Below are positions 1-5,714 of a DNA stretch of 7,724 nt, in pieces. The stretch lies in assembly GCA_903952805.1 (NCBI GenBank), contig CAJBHN010000858.1:1-7724 (forward strand), in the 5' to 3' direction. Position 1 is the first letter of the stretch. Every line of letters starts with the position of its first letter. This DNA is from an uncultured Myxococcales bacterium. GTDB lineage: Bacteria; Myxococcota; UBA727; VGSZ01. The translations under genes were made by a program, and so were the position numbers. The notes below the pieces were generated by a model, which saw nothing but the letters and a program-made list of their open reading frames with translations, was not told where the DNA came from and did no database searches.

Positions 1-2
1 CG

Positions 3-2012
3 ACCACGACGACGACCACGGCGTCGACACCGACTGCCGAAGCAGCGCCGACCGTCGACGAAGCACCAGCCCTGCTGCCCGCCACCCTCGATCCGGCCAT
101 GCAGGCGGCCATCGAAGCCCTCGTCGACAAGAAGCTCGAGGAACGCCTCGACGAGAAGAAGAGCCAGGGCTTCTTTGACAGCGCGCCCCTGCCCGTGAGC
201 CTCACCTGGCGCGGCGACTTCTTCACCAAGATGCTCGTCCGCAACAATCAAAGCGGCGGCTGCGTCAGCTACGGCAATCCTTCTCCCGAGGGCGACAACT
301 TCTCCGGCGACAACGGCATCTGCTCTGAGTTGGGGCTGACCGTCACCGGTCGCGTCAGCGACCGCGTCGAGGCCGGCGCTCGGCTGCAGACCCGCTTTGG
401 CGCCCAATGGGCCGACTGGTACGAAAACGGCGACGAACGCGACACCGCCGACGGCTCCGGCGAATCGCTGGGCCAAAACCACGGGGCGTATTTGCAGCTG
501 CGCGGCATCTACCTGCGCGTGGCGCCACCGATTCCGACGGTGAAATACGTCCACTTCGGCGCCAGCGACCTCAGCATGTTCAACGCCTGGACCATCGGCA
601 AAGCCCGCTACATCGACCGCGACAATGGCCGCGGCATCTTCATCGAAGGCAGCTTCGGCGAAGCGCTGAGCTATACGTTCGCTCGCGTCGCCCTGCCCAA
701 GCTCTTTGCGGGTCCCGGCTACACCACCGGCATTGCCGACCCCATCGTCGAGAATCCGTTTTGGCAGCGCGACGCCGCCTGGGCCTACAAGCTTAAAAGC
801 GAATGGGAGTGGTTCAAGGTCGAACAGATCACCAGCTACGTCATCGACGAAGAAGCCGACCAGGACGACCCCGACGCCCTCGGCTCCACCAACGCCATCG
901 ACGCCAGAGACGGCGCCGTCACCACCAATGCCCGCTACCAAAATGCCAACAGCACCCTCGAGGTGACGAGCAACGCCATCGATTGGCTCGGCGTCAAGCT
1001 GATGGGCGCGTACTCCTACTCCAAGACCGACGACCGCCTGGTGTTCAACTCGGTGTCGGGAGCCCAGGGCTTCACCCCGGTGCCCATGGGCGAGCACCAT
1101 GGCTACGCCGCCATCGCCCGCTTCGAACTCTTCGATCCCGTCGACGCCGACCTCGACTTCCAGTTCGAGTACTTCAACATCGGCAAGGATTGGGTCTCGG
1201 TCTTTGGCGCCCGCCGCGAGCAGGACCTGTTGTTGACCGACGGCTTCGTCGACGGCCAGGTGGCCACCCTCAACGTCGCCAATGAGTTCCAGGATTTCAG
1301 CGATCCATTCTACGAGCCCATCATCGGCTGGCACGGCGCCACCGGCGTCGTCACGTGGAGCCCGGGGGCCCTGGAAGTGGCCGGCGAGGGCACGTTCATC
1401 GAGTACAACACCGACACCGGCAACACGCCGCTCGACACCGACAAGGTGTACCCGGACTTCCTCTACACCGACGGCATGACCGACACCGAGCTGTTCAGCT
1501 TCGCCAACACCAACGACCGCGGACGCGATCCGCGCAGCGTCTACCACCAGTTCCAGAACCGCTCGACGTTCATCGGCGTCGCCAAGGGCGCCTACACCTT
1601 CGACGTCTGGAAGACCGTGACGGTGCGGGCCCGCCACAAGACCATCGTCGACAACGACCTGCGCAACCCCGCCATCACCGGCGACGACGACTACGCCGGT
1701 ATTTTGCTCTTCAACCGGGTCAGCATCGAAGCCCCCATCACCGACGAATTCTCCGCCGCCATCGGTGGGCAATACGATTATTGGATGGAGCAGAAGCGTT
1801 CGGGCGAAGTCGTCGCCGGCGTCGCCAACTACCCCGACTACACGACGGCCCGGGGCAAGGTGTTCACCGACCTGCGCTACACCTTTGGCGGCATCAGCCT
1901 CTGGTATCACCTCGAGTATCTGAACAAGGACCTCAACGCCTCCGACGACCGCCTCGACCAACGCAGCCAGCACATCATCCGCTCGCTGGCGATGCTGTCG
2001 GCGTCGTTCTGA
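3..2012 (+). CDS. Outer-membrane beta-barrel (porin-like) protein, 5'-partial
   Basis: The reading frame is already open at base 3 and ends at TGA 2010-2012. The first internal ATG (99) gives a protein with no signal peptide, so the true start, with the export signal, probably lies left of the window. In order, the visible protein has: a Thr/Ala/Pro-rich stretch opening with six Thr (bases 3-98); a charged helix of likely coiled-coil type (bases about 99-170, with KKLEERLDEKK); then about 600 residues of alternating aromatic/polar segments with Asp/Asn/Gly-rich turns, typical of amphipathic beta strands and loops. It ends in SLAMLSASF, a terminal Phe as recognised by the BAM assembly machinery. 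The only two Cys (residues 55 and 75 counted from the ATG at 99) sit in one early loop and could form a disulfide. Barrel class and outer-membrane location are inferred from composition and the C-terminus. I do not recognise the family, and the substrate, if any, is unknown. Confidence 0.75.
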   Translation, partial: TTTTTTASTPTAEAAPTVDEAPALLPATLDPAMQAAIEALVDKKLEERLDEKKSQGFFDSAPLPVSLTWRGDFFTKMLVRNNQSGGCVSYGNPSPEGDNFSGDNGICSELGLTVTGRVSDRVEAGARLQTRFGAQWADWYENGDERDTADGSGESLGQNHGAYLQLRGIYLRVAPPIPTVKYVHFGASDLSMFNAWTIGKARYIDRDNGRGIFIEGSFGEALSYTFARVALPKLFAGPGYTTGIADPIVENPFWQRDAAWAYKLKSEWEWFKVEQITSYVIDEEADQDDPDALGSTNAIDARDGAVTTNARYQNANSTLEVTSNAIDWLGVKLMGAYSYSKTDDRLVFNSVSGAQGFTPVPMGEHHGYAAIARFELFDPVDADLDFQFEYFNIGKDWVSVFGARREQDLLLTDGFVDGQVATLNVANEFQDFSDPFYEPIIGWHGATGVVTWSPGALEVAGEGTFIEYNTDTGNTPLDTDKVYPDFLYTDGMTDTELFSFANTNDRGRDPRSVYHQFQNRSTFIGVAKGAYTFDVWKTVTVRARHKTIVDNDLRNPAITGDDDYAGILLFNRVSIEAPITDEFSAAIGGQYDYWMEQKRSGEVVAGVANYPDYTTARGKVFTDLRYTFGGISLWYHLEYLNKDLNASDDRLDQRSQHIIRSLAMLSASF

Positions 2013-2031
2013 GCGTCACGTGGATCGTGGC

Positions 2032-2052
2032 TGAACTGGACATCTGTTCACC
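2032..2052. promoter_or_regulatory. Putative LexA (SOS) operator before ruvC
   Basis: Bases 2032-2050 form a perfect interrupted palindrome, TGAAC-N9-GTTCA. Read from 2036 to 2052, CTGGACATCTGTTCACC fits 15 of 17 positions of the myxobacterial LexA consensus CTRHAMRYBYGTTCAGS (recalled from the Myxococcus xanthus literature, not looked up). The reverse complement shares TGAAC-R-GATGT-M-Y-AG with the site before recN. The site ends 20 bp before the ruvC ATG and overlaps a possible -35, where repressor binding would block transcription. LexA itself is not in the window, so the regulator is inferred. Confidence 0.6.
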
Positions 2053-2066
2053 TTGTCAGCTAGGGT
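2037..2066 (+). promoter_or_regulatory. Candidate ruvC promoter
   Basis: TGGACA (2037-2042, one mismatch to TTGACA) lies 18 bp before TAGGGT (2061-2066), which keeps the most conserved first, second and last bases of TATAAT. The -35 lies inside the LexA-like palindrome. Transcription would begin near 2073, the A of the ruvC ATG, so the message could be leaderless. However, AGGG at 2062-2065 is also a fair Shine-Dalgarno 7 nt before the ATG, in which case the true promoter is elsewhere. In a GC-rich genome this match is only suggestive. Confidence 0.3.
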
Positions 2067-2072
2067 CGCGCC

Positions 2073-2648
2073 ATGAAGGTGCGTGTCATCGGAATCGACC
2101 CCGGCAGCCGCAAGACTGGATGGGGAGTCGTCGACGTCGATGGCAGCCGCGTCACCCACGTCGATAACGGCGTGCTGATGCTTGACGACGACCGCGACCT
2201 CACCATCCGGCTCACCGACCTCGCCCACCGCCTCAACGACATCATCACGACCTATCGGCCCGAACGCGCGGCCGTCGAGGACGTCTTTGTGCAGAAGGGC
2301 GCTCGCTCGGCGTTGATCCTCGGCCAGGCCCGCGGCTGCGCCTTGACCACCCTGGGCCTGCGGGGACTGCCGGTCACGTCGTACACGACGTCGATGGTCA
2401 AGCAGCGGGTCACCGGCGGCGGCCGCGCTGGCAAGGAGCAGGTGGCGGCGATGGTCACCGCGCTGCTGGGCCTGCCCGAGCACCCCTTTGAAGACGCCGC
2501 CGACGCCCTCGCTGTCGCCCTGTGCGCCGCCTTCGACGGCCCCCTGCCGCTGCTGCGCGGCTCGATGCCCCTGCCCACCGTTCGCCCCAAGGCCCGGGGT
2601 CGCGATGCGCTGCACGCGCTCGCCGTCGCCCAGGGCAAGGCCCTCTGA
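2073..2648 (+). CDS. ruvC: RuvC, Holliday-junction resolvase
   Basis: RuvC is a dimeric, Mg-dependent endonuclease that cuts four-way DNA junctions symmetrically at the end of homologous recombination and during repair of stalled forks, normally on junctions held by RuvAB. The 191-residue protein has the RNase H-like fold markers in order: GIDPGS with catalytic Asp9, AVEDVF with Glu69, the VKQRV segment with Lys110, and EDAADALA with Asp141 and Asp144, so the whole acidic catalytic tetrad is present. E. coli RuvC is 173 residues; the extra length is mainly an Arg/Ala-rich tail after about residue 165. The ATG at 2073 is supported by AGGG 7 nt upstream and by the N-terminal IGIDPGS alignment. 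ruvA follows after 21 bp, so the two are probably co-transcribed. A LexA-like palindrome immediately upstream suggests induction by DNA damage. Confidence 0.97.
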   Translation: MKVRVIGIDPGSRKTGWGVVDVDGSRVTHVDNGVLMLDDDRDLTIRLTDLAHRLNDIITTYRPERAAVEDVFVQKGARSALILGQARGCALTTLGLRGLPVTSYTTSMVKQRVTGGGRAGKEQVAAMVTALLGLPEHPFEDAADALAVALCAAFDGPLPLLRGSMPLPTVRPKARGRDALHALAVAQGKAL

Positions 2649-2669
2649 CTCCCTGACCAGGACACCGCG

Positions 2670-3260
2670 ATGATTGGTTACCTCGCCGGCACCGTGCAGT
2701 TCTCCGACCTCGATGCGGTCTGCCTCAACGTCGCTGGCGTCGGCTACCGGCTGCTGATGCCCCTGCCCGACCTCGCGCGCCTGTCCAAAAACGGCACCGC
2801 CGCCGAGGTCTACGTCCACACCCACGTCCGCGAGGACGCCATCGTGCTCTACGGCTTCTCCAGCCGCGACAGCCTGTCGCTGTTTGAAAAGCTGACGGGC
2901 GTCTCGGGGGTCGGGCCCCGCACGGCGCTGGCCCTGTTGTCGGGCCTGGACCCAGACACGCTGGTGCGCTGCATCGCCGAGGGTGACGAGGCCCGCCTCA
3001 CCAAGATCCCCGGCGTCGGCAAAAAGACGGCCCAGCGCATCATCCTGGAGCTCGGCGACAAGCTCGCCAAGCAGTCGCTGTCGTCGGGCATTGTTGGCGG
3101 CCCCATGGCGGGTCCCCTCGACGACCTGCGCTCAGCGTTGGCCAACCTGGGCTACAAGACGCCGCAAATCGATCGGGCACTGCAGAAGCTCAAACCGCTG
3201 GTCGAAGCCGGCACGACCGACCTGTCGACGCTGGTGCGCGAAGCCCTCAAGCAGATGTAG
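2670..3260 (+). CDS. ruvA: RuvA, Holliday-junction recognition subunit
   Basis: RuvA tetramers bind the four-way junction in an open square form and load the RuvB motor for branch migration. The 196-residue protein is of normal family length. It has an N-terminal OB-fold (MIGYLAGTV onward), the acidic pin Glu55-Asp56 in REDAIVLYGF that separates strands at the crossover, and two helix-hairpin-helix motifs (LTGVSGVGPRTAL at 75-87 and LTKIPGVGKKTAQRI at 110-124) that grip the DNA backbone. After a flexible linker comes the C-terminal three-helix domain (about 151-196) that contacts RuvB. Start ATG 2670 has AGGA (2659-2662) 7 nt upstream. It follows ruvC by 21 bp, probably as one operon under the upstream LexA-like site. 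Unusually, ruvB does not follow: the gene ends 5 bp from the convergent cdsA stop. Confidence 0.97.
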   Translation: MIGYLAGTVQFSDLDAVCLNVAGVGYRLLMPLPDLARLSKNGTAAEVYVHTHVREDAIVLYGFSSRDSLSLFEKLTGVSGVGPRTALALLSGLDPDTLVRCIAEGDEARLTKIPGVGKKTAQRIILELGDKLAKQSLSSGIVGGPMAGPLDDLRSALANLGYKTPQIDRALQKLKPLVEAGTTDLSTLVREALKQM

Positions 3261-3265
3261 CTCGC

Positions 3266-4120
3266 TCACCCCAGCATGGGCTTGACGATGACGAAGTAGG
3301 CCAAGACCCACGGCGCCACGAAGAAGACGGCGTCGACGCGGTCGAGCATGCCGCCGTGGCCGGGGATGAGGTTGCCGGAGTCTTTGACGTCGTAGGCCCT
3401 CTTCCACAGGCTTTCGCACAGGTCGCCGATGGGGCCGAGAAACGTCATCGGGATGGACAGGATGACAATGTCCGTCGTCGTCAACGGCGCAAACGTGTCG
3501 GGGAAAATGGCCCGGCCGGCCAACAGAAATACCGGAGGACCAAACATGCCGCCGACGAAGCCTTCCCAGGTTTTTTTGGGCGAGATGGCGCCGGCCATCT
3601 TGTGTTTGCCCAGGAAGCGGCCCGCGAAGTAGGCGGTGGTGTCGTTGGACCAGGTGCCCACCATGGCGACCAGGAGGAAGCAGGCCGCGGCCGCCGACGG
3701 ATACGACGAGCCGAGGGTGTCGCCGAGGTCGCGCAGGCGGCCCAGGCTGATCATGCCGGGCGCGATCCACAGCAACGAGAAGATCAGCAGGCCCATGGAG
3801 CGAAACGCGACCTGCAGGTCGGCGCCGGGGCGCAGCACAAACAACGACGCCAGCAGCACAAACGCCACCTGGAGGGCCATGATGAGGCCAAGGGCGTCGT
3901 TGGTGACCATGCCCACCCAGGTCACGCCCAGGCCGGTCACCAGCAGCAGCACGCGGGCCAGCCAATCACCCTTGGCCACGACGGCGCCGAACTCAAAGAA
4001 CGAGGCCCCGGCCGCCACCAGGGCCAGGCCGCGCGCCCACCAACCGCCGGCGGCGAAGCAGGCGATGATGGTGGGAAGAAGGACGGCGGTGGACGCCAAG
4101 CGCAACTGAAGATTGCTCAC
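3266..4120 (-). CDS. cdsA: CdsA, phosphatidate cytidylyltransferase (CDP-diacylglycerol synthase)
   Basis: This inner-membrane enzyme converts phosphatidic acid and CTP to CDP-diacylglycerol and pyrophosphate, the branch point to all bacterial phospholipids. The 284-residue protein shows about eight hydrophobic membrane segments, WSNDTTAYFAGRFLGKHK (about 157-174), SPKKTWEG (180-187), and the C-terminal family signature from Ser237 to Asp263 with KDSG (246-249) and HGGMLDRVD (255-263), which carry the metal/CTP-binding acidic residues. The third signature residue is Trp (SLWKR), where the pattern as I recall it expects an aliphatic residue or Phe; this is a mild deviation. It starts with GTG (4120-4118), supported by a strong GAGGAG Shine-Dalgarno at 4134-4129, inside the end of uppS, with 8 nt spacing. 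Only 3 bp separate it from the uppS stop, implying co-transcription and perhaps translational coupling. The usual following genes dxr and rseP are absent here. Confidence 0.95.
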   Translation of the reverse strand: MSNLQLRLASTAVLLPTIIACFAAGGWWARGLALVAAGASFFEFGAVVAKGDWLARVLLLVTGLGVTWVGMVTNDALGLIMALQVAFVLLASLFVLRPGADLQVAFRSMGLLIFSLLWIAPGMISLGRLRDLGDTLGSSYPSAAAACFLLVAMVGTWSNDTTAYFAGRFLGKHKMAGAISPKKTWEGFVGGMFGPPVFLLAGRAIFPDTFAPLTTTDIVILSIPMTFLGPIGDLCESLWKRAYDVKDSGNLIPGHGGMLDRVDAVFFVAPWVLAYFVIVKPMLG

Positions 4121-4123
4121 AGG

Positions 4124-4885
4124 CTAGGCTCCTCGGGGTGTCGTCGACGATTTTGCGGGGCCGGCCTTGAGTTGGGCGGAGGTCTTGCCAAAGCGCCGCT
4201 CCCGTTGGCCAAAGGTGGCGAGGGCCTGAGTGAGGTCGGCACGGGTGAATTCGGGCCAGGCCGTGTCGGTCACGTACAGCTCGGCATACGCGATCTGCCA
4301 CAGCAGAAAGTTCGAGACGCGCATCTCGCCGCTGGTGCGAATGACGAGGTCGGGGTCGGGCATGCCGGCGGTCTCGAGGCGGGCGGCGAAGGCTTTGTCG
4401 TCGATGGCGTCGACGGCGATGACGCCGGCCTTGACGTCCATCGCCAGTTGCTTGGCCGCGGCGACGATCTCGTCGCGGGAGCCGTAGCTCAACGCGAGCG
4501 TGAGCTGCATGCCCGTCTCGTGGGCCGTGGCCATCTTGGTGGCCTCCAACAACGTGCGCACCACAAACGGCAAGCGGGCGGTGTCGCCGATCGAGGCCAG
4601 GCGCACGCCGTTTTTCTTCAGCGTCGGCAGCTCGTCGCCCAGGTAGACCCGCAACAGGTCCATCAAGCCCTCGACCTCGTCCTTGGGCCGCGACCAGTTC
4701 TCCGACGAAAACGAGTAGAGCGTCAGGTACTTCACGCCCAGCTCGCGACAGGCCGTGGTGATGTCGCGCACCGTGGCGGCGCCGCGCTTGTGACCTTCGA
4801 GCCGAGGCAATCCTTGCTGCTCGGCCCAGCGCCCGTTGCCGTCCATGATGATGGCAATGTGGGTGGGGACGCGGACGGCGGTCAT
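4124..4885 (-). CDS. uppS: UppS, undecaprenyl diphosphate synthase
   Basis: This cis-prenyltransferase extends farnesyl diphosphate with isopentenyl diphosphate to C55 undecaprenyl diphosphate, the lipid carrier for peptidoglycan and surface polysaccharides. All family motifs are present: HIAIIMDGNGRW with catalytic Asp15, GHKRGA with His32, SFSSENW (58-64), and VIRTSGEMRVSNFLLWQIAYAELYVT (181-206, broken here only by length) with Arg183, Arg189 and Glu202. From the chosen ATG (4885-4883) the protein has 253 residues, the normal size. The frame stays open to an ATG at 4999, but those 38 extra residues are Gly/Ala-rich and unlike the family, and the inner ATG has AAGG (4893-4890) just upstream, though at a short 4 nt. 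The last 13 residues are low in complexity and contain the cdsA ribosome binding site. First gene of the uppS-cdsA pair; divergent from the hydrolase gene. Confidence 0.96.
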   Translation of the reverse strand: MTAVRVPTHIAIIMDGNGRWAEQQGLPRLEGHKRGAATVRDITTACRELGVKYLTLYSFSSENWSRPKDEVEGLMDLLRVYLGDELPTLKKNGVRLASIGDTARLPFVVRTLLEATKMATAHETGMQLTLALSYGSRDEIVAAAKQLAMDVKAGVIAVDAIDDKAFAARLETAGMPDPDLVIRTSGEMRVSNFLLWQIAYAELYVTDTAWPEFTRADLTQALATFGQRERRFGKTSAQLKAGPAKSSTTPRGA

Positions 4886-5004
4886 CCGGCCTTGTTCGCC
4901 CACGCATCCGACCTCGTCAACGCCACCAGCCCCGGACCGGCGGGCCGGGGTGCCCGCGCCGATTTCACTTGACAAAGCTCCAAGCGTAGAGGCACCCATC
5001 AGTC
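4886..5004. promoter_or_regulatory. Divergent intergenic region, uppS / hydrolase
   Basis: This 119-bp gap must hold the start signals for both divergent genes if uppS starts at 4885. On the plus strand TTGACA (4969-4974) is a perfect -35 hexamer, but I find no good -10 at 16-18 bp; TAGAGG at 4987-4992 is only 12 bp away. A short GC hairpin (CCCCGG 4930-4935 / CCGGGG 4945-4950) lies in the middle. On the minus strand TTGACG (4920-4915) has no convincing -10. No LexA-like site is visible. The assignment as a promoter region rests mainly on the gene layout. Confidence 0.35.
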
Positions 5005-5637
5005 GTGCGCGTCATTCTCATTCACGGCATGGGCCGCACCAGCGTTTCCCTGGCCCTGCTCGCCGCCCGCCTGCGGGATGCCGGTCACACCACCAGCAGC
5101 TTTGGCTACTTCGTCAGCCGCGACGCCCTTGATGTCATCGCCACCCGCTTCGTCGACCACGTCGCCCGCACCGGCGGCGCCGGCGGCACCGACGACGCCG
5201 ACGGCTTCGCCATCGTTGGTCACTCCCTCGGCACGGTCGTGACGCGCATGGTGCTTGACCGGCTGCCGGGACTGCGCCGGATCGTCATGCTGGCGCCGCC
5301 CAACCAGCCCCCGGCCCTGGCACGCCTGCTCCAACACAACGTCGTTTTTCGAGCCCTGACGCGCGACGCCGGTCGGCGGCTGGCCGACGGCGACGGCTTC
5401 TACCACGCGCTGCCGGTGCCGACGCTGCCGACGCTGGTCATCGCCGGCACCGGCGGCCCCCGCTTTGCTCGTTCCCCCTGGCAGGGGGCAGCCAACGACG
5501 GCGTCGTCAGCGTCGACGAGACCCGCCTGGCGGGCCCCGCCTGCGAGCACGTCGAGGTCGCCGCCGTCCACACGCTGATCATGAACAGCGCCGAGGTCAC
5601 CCGGCTGACGTTGCGCTTCCTGTCCTCCGAACCATAA
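5005..5637 (+). CDS. Small alpha/beta-hydrolase, lipase/esterase-like
   Basis: A 210-residue alpha/beta-hydrolase. The N-terminus MRVILIHGMGR is the first core strand plus the HG oxyanion loop. GHSLGT (72-77) is the nucleophile elbow with Ser74, NDGVV (164-168) offers Asp165 as acid, and VHTLIMN (188-194) offers His189 as base, so a full Ser-Asp-His triad is visible. There is no signal peptide or membrane segment, so it should be cytosolic. The compact build without a large lid and the HGMGR opening recall the lipase/PGAP1-like branch; the substrate cannot be told from sequence. It starts with GTG at 5005, because an in-frame TAG at 4987 leaves only five more codons upstream. The Shine-Dalgarno is weak (GAGG 4989-4992, 12 nt away). 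It is divergent from uppS and ends 77 bp before recN, so read-through into recN is possible. Confidence is high for the fold, low for the role. Confidence 0.82.
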   Translation: MRVILIHGMGRTSVSLALLAARLRDAGHTTSSFGYFVSRDALDVIATRFVDHVARTGGAGGTDDADGFAIVGHSLGTVVTRMVLDRLPGLRRIVMLAPPNQPPALARLLQHNVVFRALTRDAGRRLADGDGFYHALPVPTLPTLVIAGTGGPRFARSPWQGAANDGVVSVDETRLAGPACEHVEVAAVHTLIMNSAEVTRLTLRFLSSEP

Positions 5638-5684
5638 TCTCTCACCTACATAACCACCAACATAGCACATGCACAAAGAAGGGC

Positions 5685-5701
5685 CTTGAACGGATGTATA
5701 G
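5685..5701. promoter_or_regulatory. Putative LexA (SOS) operator before recN
   Basis: CTTGAACGGATGTATAG (5685-5701) fits 16 of 17 positions of the reverse complement of the myxobacterial LexA consensus CTRHAMRYBYGTTCAGS, as I recall it; only the second base differs. It shares TGAAC-R-GATGT-M-Y-AG with the site before ruvC. It ends 13 bp before the GTG and 19 bp before the ATG candidate start of recN. TTGAAC (5686-5691) could also serve as a -35. recN is a classic SOS gene in several phyla, which adds weight. Confidence 0.65.
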
Positions 5702-5705
5702 GTGA
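5700..5705 (+). promoter_or_regulatory. recN ribosome binding site
   Basis: AGGTGA, followed by GGG, is complementary to the 3' end of 16S rRNA. It lies 9 nt before GTG 5715 and 15 nt before ATG 5721, so it favours the GTG start. It overlaps the end of the LexA-like box and the right arm of the inverted repeat. Confidence 0.5.
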
Positions 5706-5714
5706 GGGATAGCT

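Larger units (their letters stand above)
5637..5710. repeat. Imperfect inverted repeat spanning the recN leader
   Basis: The left arm (5637-5651) and right arm (5694-5710) are complementary over 15 pairs, one of them G-U, with a 2-nt bulge in the right arm and a 42-nt loop. The right arm contains AGGTGA (5700-5705), the best Shine-Dalgarno candidate for recN, and part of the LexA-like box. The left arm carries TCACCT, its exact complement. There is no T-run after the right arm, so it does not look like an intrinsic terminator for the hydrolase gene. A role in masking the recN ribosome binding site on read-through RNA is inference. Confidence 0.55.

Noticed and set aside
2013..2030. CACG/CGTG pair after the barrel gene as a terminator
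   Set aside because: Only 4 bp of stem and no T-run.
3571..3577. Run of seven T (seven A on the cdsA coding strand) as a frameshift site or terminator
   Set aside because: It encodes Lys-Lys in the conserved SPKKTWEG motif, the frame is intact on both sides, and codon phasing does not give a classic X-XXY-YYZ heptamer.
4930..4950. GC hairpin CCCCGG/CCGGGG as an intrinsic terminator
   Set aside because: No T-run on either strand, and it lies between divergent genes where no transcript needs to end; such 6-bp stems are common at this GC content.
3356..4972. 538-codon plus-strand frame opposite cdsA and uppS
   Set aside because: Its product is Gly/Gln/His/Arg-rich with no domain, and the opposite strand holds two clear enzymes; a high-GC antisense artefact.
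4886..4999. 38-residue N-terminal extension of uppS from ATG 4999
   Set aside because: It is Gly/Ala-rich, unlike UppS N-termini, and the inner ATG gives the normal family length.
5638..5714. Relatively AT-rich gap with inverted arms as a small mobile-element remnant
   Set aside because: No target-site duplication or transposase trace, and the right arm is explained by the recN control region.
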